A stretch of DNA of 64,000 bases, from assembly GCA_965279565.1 (NCBI GenBank), contig OZ257249.1, positions 1,860,001-1,924,000 of the forward strand, given 5' to 3'. Below, piece after piece: positions 8,342 through 16,817 of this stretch. The position numbers were made by a program, and so were the translations under genes. Every line of letters begins with the position of its first letter. Position 1 is the stretch's first letter. The notes under the pieces were generated by a model that saw only the letters and a program-made list of their open reading frames with translations, made no database searches and had not been told where the DNA came from. Origin of the DNA: Tagaea sp965279565. Its GTDB lineage: Bacteria > Pseudomonadota > Alphaproteobacteria > CACIAM-22H2.

Positions 8342-8798
8342 GAACATCTATGCGGGTCTCAAGCAGCTCGGCCGGGAATCGCGCATTCCCGACGCACCCG
8401 AGAAGGCCGTGCTCGAGCGCGTCCCCAATCCGCATGTCGGCACCGACTATGTCGTGCGCTTCACGGCCCCCGAGTTCACGTCGATCTGCCCGATCACCGG
8501 CCAGCCGGATTTCGCGCATATCGTCATCGACTACGTGCCGCGCCGTTTCCTCGTCGAATCGAAGGCGCTGAAGCTCTACCTGCAGAGCTTCCGCAACCAC
8601 GGCGCCTTCCACGAGGCGTGCACGGTCGACATCGCCAAGAAGCTGGTGTCGATCCTGTCGCCGAAGTTCCTGCGCATCGGCGCCTACTGGTTCCCGCGCG
8701 GCGGCATGCCGATCGACGTGTTCTGGCAGACCGGGAAACTGCCCAAGGGCGTGTGGCTGCCCGAGCAGGGTGTCGCCGGCTATCGCGGACGCGGCTAG
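8334..8798 (+). CDS. queF: NADPH-dependent 7-cyano-7-deazaguanine reductase QueF
   Basis: 154 residues from the ATG at 8334, which lies inside the end of tgt. This is the short, unimodular (YkvM-type) QueF of the tunnelling fold, reducing the nitrile preQ0 to the amine preQ1. The TSICPITGQPDFA segment carries the catalytic cysteine and Asp, and the LVESKALKLYLQSFRNHG motif binds NADPH. preQ0-synthesis genes (queC, queD, queE) are not in the window. With queG, queA and tgt it makes a compact operon covering every step from preQ0 to queuosine. Confidence 0.96.
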   Translation: MPRNIYAGLKQLGRESRIPDAPEKAVLERVPNPHVGTDYVVRFTAPEFTSICPITGQPDFAHIVIDYVPRRFLVESKALKLYLQSFRNHGAFHEACTVDIAKKLVSILSPKFLRIGAYWFPRGGMPIDVFWQTGKLPKGVWLPEQGVAGYRGRG

Positions 8799-8807
8799 GG
8801 CCGTCGC

Positions 8808-9899
8808 TTAAGGCTGGGGCGGCCGGTTCGCCGGCCGCGGCACCATCGGCCCCGGCGGATTGAGGTCGATCACGTCGACCGCCAGGCGCAGCGTCTGGCC
8901 GTCGCGGCGAACCTCCAGCGTGGCGCGGTTGCCCACGCCGGCACGGCCCAGCGCCACGGCAAGGTCGGGCACGTTGCGCACGCGCATCCCGTCGATCGAC
9001 GCGATCACGTCGCCCAGCTTCTTCGATTCCGGATCGACCGGCCTGAGGCCTGCGCGCGCCGCCGGCGTGTTGGGGGCGATCTGCAGCACGATGGCGCCGT
9101 CCACGCCCATGCGCTCGGCCTCTTCCTCGCTGGCGATGACGACGCCGATACCCGGGCGCGGGACGCGCCCGTCGCGGATCAGGGCGGGCACGATGCGGTT
9201 GACCGTGTCGACCGGCACCGAGAAGCCCACGCCCGCCGACGTGCCGCTGCGCGACAGGATCGCCGTGTTGACGCCGATCAGCCGCCCGCGCGCGTCGAGC
9301 AGCGGGCCGCCGGAATTGCCGGGATTGATCGCGGCGTCGGTCTGGATCACGCCGGCGACCTCGCGCCCGGCGACGGTCGGCAGCTTGCGGTCGAGGGCCG
9401 AGATGATGCCCTGCGTCAGCGACCGGTCGAGCCCGAACGGGTTGCCGATCGCGAAGACGAGCTGGCCGACCTTCAGGTCCGCCGACGTGCCGCGCGCCAC
9501 GGGCCGCAGCGGTTCGTCCGCCCGGTCGAGCCGGATGACCGCGAGGTCCACTTCGGGCGCCATGCCCACCACGCTGGCCGGCAGGCGCTTCGTGCCGTCG
9601 AACGTGACCGACAGGACGCGGCCTTCGGCCATCCCTTCCAGCACGTGCGCGTTCGTCACGATGTGGCCGGCCGTGTCCCAGACGAAGCCGGACCCGGCCC
9701 CGTCGCCGGCACGCGGCCGGTCGCTGGCGCGCGCGGGCCCGCCGTCCCGGCGCAGCGAGATCGCGACGACCGAGGGTGCCGCCCGCTCGAACAGCCCGAC
9801 GATCTCGCGTTCCAGCGCTTCGAGCGCCTGGGCACGCGCGGCGGCCGGGGCAAGAAGGGCCAGGCAAAGGGCGGCAAGGGCAAGCGGGTGCTTCGTCAT
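8808..9899 (-). CDS. Periplasmic trypsin-like serine protease with one PDZ domain (DegS/HtrA-like)
   Basis: 363 residues with an N-terminal signal peptide ending near ARAQA. The protease domain shows the full triad: His85 in VTNAHV, Asp118 in EVDLAV and Ser196 in INPGNSGGPL. One PDZ domain follows (about residues 260-345), and the protein ends in a proline-rich tail. One PDZ makes it closer to DegS in layout than to two-PDZ DegP/DegQ; an envelope stress or quality-control role is inferred from the family. It is convergent with queF (9 bp between stops) and divergent from livK. Confidence 0.88.
   Translation of the reverse strand: MTKHPLALAALCLALLAPAAARAQALEALEREIVGLFERAAPSVVAISLRRDGGPARASDRPRAGDGAGSGFVWDTAGHIVTNAHVLEGMAEGRVLSVTFDGTKRLPASVVGMAPEVDLAVIRLDRADEPLRPVARGTSADLKVGQLVFAIGNPFGLDRSLTQGIISALDRKLPTVAGREVAGVIQTDAAINPGNSGGPLLDARGRLIGVNTAILSRSGTSAGVGFSVPVDTVNRIVPALIRDGRVPRPGIGVVIASEEEAERMGVDGAIVLQIAPNTPAARAGLRPVDPESKKLGDVIASIDGMRVRNVPDLAVALGRAGVGNRATLEVRRDGQTLRLAVDVIDLNPPGPMVPRPANRPPQP
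8819..8838. other. Strong GC hairpin with TTCG loop
   Basis: GCGGCCGG and CCGGCCGC pair perfectly over 8 bp around a TTCG tetraloop. It lies just past the queF stop and inside the last codons of the protease gene. No U-tract follows on either strand. It might stabilise or end the queuosine-operon message, but it may also simply reflect proline/arginine codons in the protease tail. Confidence 0.3.
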
Positions 9900-9999
9900 C
9901 GTCGGAAAAGATAGGTCATCGGACGCGCCCCGGCCAGCGGGGGCGGAACTTTGACAGGCCCCGCCCGGATGTGGACAGATAGGGCCAAGCCCAGTATCG

Positions 10000-10015
10000 T
10001 TGACCGTACGGTCAA
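10000..10015. promoter_or_regulatory. Perfect 16-bp palindrome, likely repressor operator for the liv operon
   Basis: TTGACCGTACGGTCAA is identical to its reverse complement. It lies 27 bp upstream of the livK ATG, and its left end (TTGACC) could also be the -35 box, with TAAAAC at 10021-10026 as a poor -10. A regulator bound here would block transcription. Perfect palindromes of this length and base pattern are typical of TetR-family operators. No regulator gene is next to it, so the partner is unknown. Confidence 0.65.
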
Positions 10016-10042
10016 TGAAATAAAACAGGGGAGGCGGACAAC

Positions 10043-11215
10043 ATGGCCTTGATCACGCGACGCGCGGCGTTTGGCGCTGCGGCAGCGACGGTTCTCGCGA
10101 CATCCTTCATCGCGGCGGGGGTGCAGGCCCAGCAGCCGCCGATCCGCGTGGGCGCGGTGCTCGCGGTCACCGGCGGGGCGTCGTTCCTCGGCGATCCGGC
10201 GGCCAAGACGCTCCGCCTCTATGTCGACACCATCAACAAGGCGGGCGGCGTCGTCGGCCGGCAGCTCGAACTCAAGCTCTACGACAGTGCCGGTGATCCG
10301 CGCCAGGCGGTCACCTTCACGCGCCGCCTGATCGAGGACGACAAGGTCGACTTCATCCTGGGTGCCTCGACCACCGGCGAGACGATGGCGATGGTCGAAC
10401 TGGTCGAAGAGGCGAAGATCCCGCTCGTGAGCCTCGCCGGCGCCACGCCGATCGTCGAACCGGTCAAGCGCTGGGTCTTCAAGACGCCGCATTCGGACCG
10501 CATGGCGGTCGAGAAGATGTACGACGACATGCGTCGCGACAACATGACGAAGGCCGCGATCCTCGCGGGCTCGGGCGGCTTCGACCAGTCGTGCCGCGCG
10601 GAAGCCAAGGCGCTGGCACCGCGCTACAACATCCAGCTCGTCGCCGACGAGACCTACGCCGCGACCGACACCGACATGACGCCGCAGCTCACCCGCATCC
10701 GCAACACCGCGGGCGTGCAGGCGATCATCGGCTGCGGCTTCGGCTCGCCCACGGTCATCACGGCGCGCAACTACCGCCAGCTCGGCATGCAGAACGTGCG
10801 CTTCTACTTCAACCACGGCGTGGCTTCGCAGCAGTTCATCGACCAGAGCCAGGGTGCTGCCGAAGGCATGCGCATGCCCGTCGCCGCGTTGCTGGTCGCG
10901 GCCCAGCTCCCGGCCAACGATCCGCAGAAGAAGGTCACGATGGACTACACGGCCGCCTACAAGGCCGCGAACAACAACGAATCGGTCTCCGGCTTCGGCG
11001 GCCACGCCTACGACGCGCTGATGCTGACGGTCGAGGCGATCAAGCGCGCGGGCTCGGCCGACAAGGCCAAGGTGCGCGACGAGATCGAGAAGACGACGAA
11101 CTTCATCGGTGCGGACGGCATCTTCAACATGAAGCCGACCGACCACATGGGGCTCGACATCCGGTCGTTCAAGATGGTCGAGGTGCGCGGCGGCACCTGG
11201 CACCTGCTGTACTGA
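10043..11215 (+). CDS. livK: Branched-chain-amino-acid-type ABC transporter, substrate-binding protein
   Basis: 390 residues with a twin-arginine-like or Sec signal (two arginines before a hydrophobic Ala-rich stretch, cleavage near VQAQQPP). The mature part is a periplasmic type-I binding fold: IRVGAVLAVTGGASFLGDP, QAVTFTRRLIEDDKVDFILG, and a C-terminal FGGHAYDALMLTVEAI block. It delivers a small ligand to the LivHM permease. Binding proteins of this family take branched-chain amino acids, amides, urea or aromatic acids, so the true ligand is open. A good ribosome binding site, GGGGAGG at 10028-10034, precedes the ATG. Confidence 0.88.
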   Translation: MALITRRAAFGAAAATVLATSFIAAGVQAQQPPIRVGAVLAVTGGASFLGDPAAKTLRLYVDTINKAGGVVGRQLELKLYDSAGDPRQAVTFTRRLIEDDKVDFILGASTTGETMAMVELVEEAKIPLVSLAGATPIVEPVKRWVFKTPHSDRMAVEKMYDDMRRDNMTKAAILAGSGGFDQSCRAEAKALAPRYNIQLVADETYAATDTDMTPQLTRIRNTAGVQAIIGCGFGSPTVITARNYRQLGMQNVRFYFNHGVASQQFIDQSQGAAEGMRMPVAALLVAAQLPANDPQKKVTMDYTAAYKAANNNESVSGFGGHAYDALMLTVEAIKRAGSADKAKVRDEIEKTTNFIGADGIFNMKPTDHMGLDIRSFKMVEVRGGTWHLLY

Positions 11216-11230
11216 CGGCCGACACGAACA

Positions 11231-11272
11231 CGCCGCCCGCCCCGCACGGCGTCGGGGCGGGCGGCGCCTTTT
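11231..11272 (+). terminator. Intrinsic terminator/attenuator between livK and livH
   Basis: A perfect 14-bp G+C stem (11231-11244 with 11253-11266, 8-nt loop) is followed two bases later by TTTT (11269-11272). It sits 15 bp after the livK stop and before livH in the same operon. Partial termination here would give more binding protein than permease, as is common for ABC importers. Confidence 0.75.
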
Positions 11273-11285
11273 CCGGGGTGCGCGG

Positions 11286-12161
11286 TTGGACGAGTTCCTG
11301 CAGTTCCTGTTCTCCGGCCTGACGCGCGGCTCGATCTACGCGCTCGTCGGGATCGGCTTCGCGATCATCTACAACGCCAGCCACGTCATCAATTTCGCGC
11401 AGGGCGAGTTCGTCATGATCGGCGGCATGGCCGCCGTCGTCGTCACGACCAAACTGGGCCTGCCGCTCCTCGCCGCGATCCCGCTGGCGCTCGCCTTCGC
11501 CGCCCTCGTCGGCATGGCGCTGGAGAAGTTCGCGGTCGAGCCGGCGCGCGGCGCATCGGTCGTCGCGATCATCATCATCACGATCGGCGCTTCCATCTTT
11601 ATCCGCGGCGCGGTCGAGGTCGCCATCGGCAAGCGCGATTTCGCGTTGCCCGCCTTCTCGGGCGAGGTGCCCATCGCCGTCGGCGGGGCCACGCTGCAGC
11701 CGCAGAGCCTGTGGGTCATGGGCTCGCTCGTCGCGGTCGTCGTCTTCCTCAAATGGTTCTTCGAATCGACGCGGCTGGGCAAGGCGATGCTCGCCACGTC
11801 GCACAACCGGCTTGCGGCCCAGCTCGTCGGCATCGAGGTGCGCCACATCCTGCTGGCGAGCTTTGCACTTTCAGCCGCCCTCGGCGCGCTCGCCGGCATC
11901 CTGACGGCCCCGATCACGCTGACGCGCTACGACATCGGCATCATGCTCGGCCTCAAGGGCTTCTGTGCGGCGATCCTCGGCGGGCTCGGCAGCCCCTATG
12001 GCGCCATCGCGGGCGGACTGGCGCTGGGTCTCGCCGAGGCGATGACCGGCGGATACATCAGCTCCGGCTACCAGGACGCGGTCGCCTTCGCGATCATCCT
12101 CGCGGTCCTGTTCGTGCGCCCGCAGGGCCTTTTCGGCCGTGCCGGCACGGAGCGCGTCTGA
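11286..12161 (+). CDS. livH: Branched-chain-amino-acid-type ABC permease LivH
   Basis: 291 residues from a TTG at 11286 (LDEFLQFLFSGLTRGSIYALV). About eight membrane helices are evident, with the family marks YALVGIGFAIIYNASHVINFAQGEF and the late ILGGLGSPYGAIAGGLALGL loop that contacts the ATPases. It forms the membrane channel together with LivM. It lies behind the terminator-like hairpin and is followed by livM with a 1-bp gap. The TTG start could lower its expression relative to livK. Confidence 0.92.
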   Translation: MDEFLQFLFSGLTRGSIYALVGIGFAIIYNASHVINFAQGEFVMIGGMAAVVVTTKLGLPLLAAIPLALAFAALVGMALEKFAVEPARGASVVAIIIITIGASIFIRGAVEVAIGKRDFALPAFSGEVPIAVGGATLQPQSLWVMGSLVAVVVFLKWFFESTRLGKAMLATSHNRLAAQLVGIEVRHILLASFALSAALGALAGILTAPITLTRYDIGIMLGLKGFCAAILGGLGSPYGAIAGGLALGLAEAMTGGYISSGYQDAVAFAIILAVLFVRPQGLFGRAGTERV

Positions 12162-12162
12162 C

Positions 12163-13107
12163 ATGGCGGGCTTCGTACAGCGCAACGCAGGTCTGCTCAC
12201 GCTCGCGGCGATCGTGCTGCTGCTGCCGCTGGTCCTGCCCAACCGCTTCTATTTCGACGTCGCGACGAAGGTGTGGCTCAACGCGATCGTGTGCGTCGGC
12301 CTCAACCTGCTGGTCGGCTATGCCGGGCAGATCAGCCTCGGCCATGCGGGGTTCTTCGCGCTCGGCGCCTATGCCTCGGCGATCCTCACGCGGCGCTTCG
12401 AGCTCAACAGCTTCGTCGCGATGGCGCTGGGGGCGGCGGGAACGGGGCTGCTCGCCTTCGCCGTCGCGCGGCCGATCCTGCGACTGAAAGGCCACTATCT
12501 CGCGATGGCCACGCTCGGGCTCGGCATCATCATCTTCATCGTCATCAACCGCGAGATCTGGCTGACCGGCGGGCCCGACGGCGTGCGCGTGCTGGCACTT
12601 TCGCTGGGCGAATGGCGCATCACGCGCATCGAGGACTGGTACTGGGCGACGGGCGGCGTGCTGCTTGTCGCGGTCCTGCTGTCGCGCAACCTGATCGATT
12701 CGGGCGTGGGTCGAGCGCTTCGCGCCCTCAACGGATCGGAGGTCGCGGCCGCGACAGCCGGCATCGACACCGCGCGCTACAAGGCGATGGTGTTCGTCGT
12801 CTCGGCCGTGTTCGCCTCGCTCGCCGGTTCGCTGTTCGCGCATGTCGAGCGTTTCATCACGCCGGCCGAGGCCGGCTTCGTGCGCTCGATCGAGTTCGTC
12901 ACGATGGTCGTGCTCGGCGGCATGGCGTCGACCTTCGGCGCCGTCGTCGGCGCCGCCCTGCTGACCGTGCTGCCGCAGGCGGTCGCCGATTTCCAGGATT
13001 ACAAGCACCTCGTCTTCGGCGCGGTGCTGATCGCCACGATGGTGTTCCTGCCCAAGGGCCTCGTGCCCAGTCTCGCGGACCTCTTCCGGCGGCGGAGGGC
13101 GAAATGA
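12163..13107 (+). CDS. livM: Branched-chain-amino-acid-type ABC permease LivM
   Basis: 314 residues from the ATG at 12163; a longer frame exists but overlaps livH without support. The core has the diagnostic GLNLLVGYAGQISLGHAGFF segment and AMATLGLGIIIFIVINREIWLTGG, then a late VLGGMASTFGAVVGA loop for ATPase docking. Ten or so membrane helices. It pairs with LivH. Its stop overlaps the livG start. Confidence 0.93.
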   Translation: MAGFVQRNAGLLTLAAIVLLLPLVLPNRFYFDVATKVWLNAIVCVGLNLLVGYAGQISLGHAGFFALGAYASAILTRRFELNSFVAMALGAAGTGLLAFAVARPILRLKGHYLAMATLGLGIIIFIVINREIWLTGGPDGVRVLALSLGEWRITRIEDWYWATGGVLLVAVLLSRNLIDSGVGRALRALNGSEVAAATAGIDTARYKAMVFVVSAVFASLAGSLFAHVERFITPAEAGFVRSIEFVTMVVLGGMASTFGAVVGAALLTVLPQAVADFQDYKHLVFGAVLIATMVFLPKGLVPSLADLFRRRRAK

Positions 13108-13892
13108 GCCTGCTGCGCGTCGAGAACCTGTCGAAGGATTTCGGCGGCGTAAAGGCCGTTTCCGACGTGTCGTTCGCGGTGGAGGCGGGCGCCATCCATT
13201 CGCTGATCGGGCCGAACGGGGCGGGCAAGACGACTTTGTTCAACCTCGTCACTGGCGTCTACGTGCCGACGGCGGGGCGCATCCATGTCGCGGGCCGCGA
13301 CGTGACCGGCCTGCCGACCGCCGCGCGCGCCGCGATGGGCGTGCAGCGCACGTTCCAGAACCTGCAGATCTTCTTCAACATGACGGCGATCGAGAACGTC
13401 ATGGTCGGCCGTCACCTGCATGTGGGGACCGGCCTCGTCGCCTCGCTGCTCGGCCTGCCCGGCATCGTGCGCCAGACGGCCGAAGCACGCGCGAAGGCCG
13501 AGGAGCTGATGGAACATGTCGGCCTCGGCGAATGGATGAAGGCCGATGCCGATTCGATGCCGTACGGGGCCCTGAAGCGTCTCGAGATCGCGCGGGCCCT
13601 TGCGGCCGAGCCGCGCCTGCTGCTGCTCGACGAACCGGCCGCCGGCCTCAATCCGAAGGAAACACTGGAGATCGAGCGGCTGATCCGGCGCGTTGCGGCA
13701 TCCGGCGTGACGGTCGTGCTCGTCGAGCACGACATGAAGCTCGTCATGAACGTGTCCGACCACATCCTCGTGCTCGATTACGGCCGCAAGCTCGCCGAGG
13801 GTACTGCCGACGAGGTGCGCCGCAACCCGGACGTCATCAAGGCGTATCTGGGCGAAGCGGCGGCCGGCGAGACCGGGGGGCGCGGCGTATGA
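13104..13892 (+). CDS. livG: ABC transporter ATP-binding protein LivG
   Basis: 262 residues. Walker A is GPNGAGKTTLFNL, the Q-loop is QRTFQNLQIF, and Walker B is LLLLDEPAAGLNP. The signature region is unusual: where LSGGQ-like residues are expected there is SMPYGALKRLEIARAL, the YGxxRxLEIARAL form usual in LivG. A C-terminal extension after the H-loop (VLVEHDMK) is also typical. It couples ATP hydrolysis to import through LivHM. The gene overlaps livM and livF by 4 bp each. Confidence 0.95.
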   Translation: MSLLRVENLSKDFGGVKAVSDVSFAVEAGAIHSLIGPNGAGKTTLFNLVTGVYVPTAGRIHVAGRDVTGLPTAARAAMGVQRTFQNLQIFFNMTAIENVMVGRHLHVGTGLVASLLGLPGIVRQTAEARAKAEELMEHVGLGEWMKADADSMPYGALKRLEIARALAAEPRLLLLDEPAAGLNPKETLEIERLIRRVAASGVTVVLVEHDMKLVMNVSDHILVLDYGRKLAEGTADEVRRNPDVIKAYLGEAAAGETGGRGV

Positions 13893-14614
13893 AGGTCGGC
13901 CCGCCCGACATGCTGCTGGAGATTTCCGGCCTCGTCTCGCACTACGGGCGGATCGAAGCGCTGCGCGGCATCGACCTTGCGGTCGCGCAAGGCGAACTGC
14001 TCGCACTTGTCGGCGGAAACGGGGCGGGCAAGACGACGCTGCTGCGCGCCATCTCGGGCGTGCAGCCGGTCACGGCCGGCGCGATCCGCTTCGCAGGTAT
14101 CGACATCGCGGCGCTGCCGGCGGCGAAGCGCGTGCGGCTTGGCATTGCGCAGGTTCCCGAAGGCCGGCAGGTCTTCGGGCCGATGAGCGTGCAGGACAAT
14201 CTCGAACTCGGCGGCCACACGCGCACGAAGGCGGAGATCGCCGACGGGATCGAACGCGCCTATGCGATGTTCCCGATCCTCGCCGAGCGACGCAGGCAGG
14301 CGGCCGGCACGCTGTCGGGCGGCCAGCAGCAGATGCTGGCGATCGCGCGCGCGTTGATGGCGCGCCCGCGCCTGCTGCTGCTCGACGAACCGTCGATGGG
14401 CCTCGCGCCGCTGCTGGTGCAGGAGATCTTCGAGACCGTGAAGCACCTGAAGAACGACGGCGTGACGATCTTCCTCGTCGAGCAGAACGCGGCGGCGGCG
14501 CTCGCCATCGCCGATCGCGGCTATGTGATCGAGACCGGCCGCATTACCATGCAGGACAGCGGCCCCGCCCTGCTCGCCGACGAGCGCGTCAAGGCCGCCT
14601 ATCTGGGAATCTGA
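13889..14614 (+). CDS. livF: ABC transporter ATP-binding protein LivF
   Basis: 241 residues. Walker A GGNGAGKTTLL, signature LSGGQQQMLAIARALM, Walker B LLLLDEPSMGLAP and switch FLVEQN are intact. The PEGRQVFGPMSV block is characteristic of LivF. It is the second ATPase of the importer and forms a heterodimer with LivG. It starts at an ATG overlapping the livG stop. A metallo-hydrolase-fold gene follows after only 12 bp, with a good GAGGAG ribosome binding site. Confidence 0.95.
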   Translation: MKVGPPDMLLEISGLVSHYGRIEALRGIDLAVAQGELLALVGGNGAGKTTLLRAISGVQPVTAGAIRFAGIDIAALPAAKRVRLGIAQVPEGRQVFGPMSVQDNLELGGHTRTKAEIADGIERAYAMFPILAERRRQAAGTLSGGQQQMLAIARALMARPRLLLLDEPSMGLAPLLVQEIFETVKHLKNDGVTIFLVEQNAAAALAIADRGYVIETGRITMQDSGPALLADERVKAAYLGI

Positions 14615-14626
14615 GGAGCAGAATTC

Positions 14627-15580
14627 ATGGCCAAGGCATTCGCATCAACCGCCGACCTCGAGGAGAAGAAGGAGAAGTTCGTCCGCCTCACCGACGGTGC
14701 TTACTGCCTGACGGCCGAGGGCGATCCGAACTCCGGCGTGGTCGTCGGCGACGATTGCTGCATGGTGATCGACGCGCGCGCCACGCCCGTCATGGCGCGC
14801 GAACTGGTGCGCCATATCCGGAAAGTCACCGACAAGCCGGTCAAGTACGTGGTGCTGACGCACTATCACGCGGTGCGTGTACTCGGGGCGAGCGGGTACA
14901 AGGCCGAGCACGTCATCGCGTCGCGCCCGACCTTCGAGATGATCAGGGAACGCGGCAGGCAGGACTGGAAATCGGAGGTCGGCCGCTTCCCGCGCCTGTT
15001 CCGCGCGGCGGACAGCGTGCCGGGCCTGACCTGGCCGACCATCGTGTTCGACAAGTCGATGACGCTGTTCCTCGGCAAGAAAGAAGTGCAGATCCTCCAG
15101 CCGGGCGGCGGCGGGCACACGCGTGGCGACAGCGTGGTGTGGCTGCCGAAGGAGAAGGTGCTGTTCTCCGGCGATCTCGTCGAGGAAGGGGCCACACCCT
15201 ATTGCGGCGACGCGCAGCTTGCCGAATGGCCCGCGACGCTCGATGCGTTGCTGGCGCTCAAGCCGCAGAAGCTCGTTCCCGGCCGCGGCGAAGCGATGCT
15301 GAATGCCGCCGCCTCGCGCCGCGCCATCGAGGGCACGCGCGCCTTCGTGCAGGAACTGCTCGCGCACGCGAAGAAGGGCCTGAAGGCCAAGAAGGACCTG
15401 CGGCAGGTCTATGCCGACACGTACCGCGCGATGGCGCCCAAATACGGCAAGTGGGTCATCTTCGACCACTGCATGCCGTTCTGCGTGAGCCGCGCCTACG
15501 ACGAGGCGAAGGGGATCCGCAATCCGCGCATCTGGACCGCCGCGCGCGACAAGGAAATGTGGCGCAGCCTGCAGGGCTGA
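14627..15580 (+). CDS. Metallo-beta-lactamase-fold protein with altered metal site
   Basis: 317 residues, cytoplasmic, no signal peptide. The fold is recognisable: VVVGDDCCMVIDARATP, LTHYHAVRVLGASGY, GGGGHTRGDSVVWLP and VLFSGDLVEEG. In a normal HxHxDH motif the third and fourth ligands would be Asp83 and His84; here they are Val and Arg (H79-Y-H81-A-V-R). His79, His81, His164 and Asp183 are kept, so at most one metal site is complete. It is the last gene of the liv operon, 12 bp after livF, so it probably acts on the imported compound. I recognise this HYHAVR variant as a recurring family, but know of no assigned substrate. Confidence 0.75.
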   Translation: MAKAFASTADLEEKKEKFVRLTDGAYCLTAEGDPNSGVVVGDDCCMVIDARATPVMARELVRHIRKVTDKPVKYVVLTHYHAVRVLGASGYKAEHVIASRPTFEMIRERGRQDWKSEVGRFPRLFRAADSVPGLTWPTIVFDKSMTLFLGKKEVQILQPGGGGHTRGDSVVWLPKEKVLFSGDLVEEGATPYCGDAQLAEWPATLDALLALKPQKLVPGRGEAMLNAAASRRAIEGTRAFVQELLAHAKKGLKAKKDLRQVYADTYRAMAPKYGKWVIFDHCMPFCVSRAYDEAKGIRNPRIWTAARDKEMWRSLQG

Positions 15581-15584
15581 ACGC

Positions 15585-16817
15585 TCAGCGCCGCCTGGCG
15601 AGCATGGCGGCGTCCGGCGATTTGCCGGCGTGGCGATAGGCCGCGAGCAACGTTTCCTCGAACAGGTCGCGCTGCGCGCGGCTGCCGCCGAGCCGCTCGT
15701 GCTCGGGCAGCATCGCGCCGAACGCGTCGATCGCACCCTGCCAGTCCTTCTTCGCGAAGGCCGTGAAGCCCTTGGCCGCCAGCGCCACGACCGGCTGGGC
15801 GGGACCGCGCGTGCCCGACGCGCGCGCTTCGACTTCCGCACCGTCATCCGTCATCGCGGCGGCCAACGCCGCGTGCACGTCGACGAAGGCGAGGCCGGGG
15901 CGCGGGAATTCGCGCTTGGCGTAGGACGCGACCTGGTCCCATTCGCCGGCCGGCGGCGTCGCCCCCATCAGTTCGGCGCGCCACAGGAACGAGGCCGCGT
16001 CGGTCAGCACGTTGAGCGCCGGGCCCCAGATCGAATCGGGCGCGATGCTCTCGTTGTAGAGCTTCCACGCCTCGGTCATGTCGCCCGCCACCAGCGCCCA
16101 CAGCGCACGGTGCCAGTTGATGTGGCAGTGGAGCAGGCCCGCGCGCGGATAGCCGACGACGAAGTCGGCGAGCCGGCGCCGTCCTTCGGCGACCTCGCCC
16201 GCCTCGTAATGGACGTGCGCGAGGATATGCATGCCGTGCGCGTCGCGCGGATTCTTGGCCAGCGCCTTCGCCACCTTTTCGCGCCCGCTGTCGACCGCAC
16301 CCGTCTCGACATGCGCAAAGCCCTGCATGGCGAGGAACCACCAATCCTCGCCATATTGCGGGGCGAGCCCGTCGAGCAAAGCGCGCAGGCTCGTCGCACG
16401 GTTCGACAGGCCGCTGAAGCCGTAGAGGCCGAACACGCCCACGCAAGGGCTCAGCGCCATCGCGTCGCGCGGCCATTCGCGCAGGTGTGCTCGGATCGCG
16501 TCGAGGGCGAGCGTGCCCTGTCCGTCGAGCACGAGGCCGATGGCCGCGACATGATTGGCTTCGCGACCGGTGAGTTTCGATGCGAGTTCGCGCGCCCGCG
16601 CCATCGCCGATTTCGCGGGTGCGCGGTTGCCGAACACCTGGTGCGTGCGCGCGAGGGCCGCGTGCGCGAGGGCGAATTCCGCGTCGGCCGCGATGGCGCG
16701 TTCGAACGCCTCGACCGCGCCCACATCGGCCGCGAACAGCGCGTCGATCCCGGCGACATAGGCCGCCGCCGCAGCCGCGTTCGTCGACAGCCGGTTGCCG
16801 TAGCGGTCGGCGATCAC
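15585..16817 (-). CDS. Tetratricopeptide-repeat protein, TTC38-like
   Basis: 410 residues from a GTG at 16817 that overlaps the nudC stop (GTGA); the frame is open further upstream, but that part is low-quality arginine-rich antisense of nudC. The protein is helical, with TPR-like units such as AVEAFERAIAADAEFALAHAALA. It carries family-typical stretches like GEDWWFLAMQGFAHVETG and a LLHCHINWHRALW block, which resembles the TTC38 family found in bacteria and animals. The function of that family is unknown. It ends 5 bp before the convergent metallo-hydrolase stop and is the last gene of a leftward antiporter-nudC-TPR operon. Confidence 0.75.
   Translation of the reverse strand: MIADRYGNRLSTNAAAAAAYVAGIDALFAADVGAVEAFERAIAADAEFALAHAALARTHQVFGNRAPAKSAMARARELASKLTGREANHVAAIGLVLDGQGTLALDAIRAHLREWPRDAMALSPCVGVFGLYGFSGLSNRATSLRALLDGLAPQYGEDWWFLAMQGFAHVETGAVDSGREKVAKALAKNPRDAHGMHILAHVHYEAGEVAEGRRRLADFVVGYPRAGLLHCHINWHRALWALVAGDMTEAWKLYNESIAPDSIWGPALNVLTDAASFLWRAELMGATPPAGEWDQVASYAKREFPRPGLAFVDVHAALAAAMTDDGAEVEARASGTRGPAQPVVALAAKGFTAFAKKDWQGAIDAFGAMLPEHERLGGSRAQRDLFEETLLAAYRHAGKSPDAAMLARRR

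Noticed and set aside
8819..8838. The GC hairpin with TTCG loop as a firm intrinsic terminator for the queuosine operon
   Set aside because: No U-tract follows on either strand, and it lies in the protease coding end. It is kept only as a low-confidence structure.
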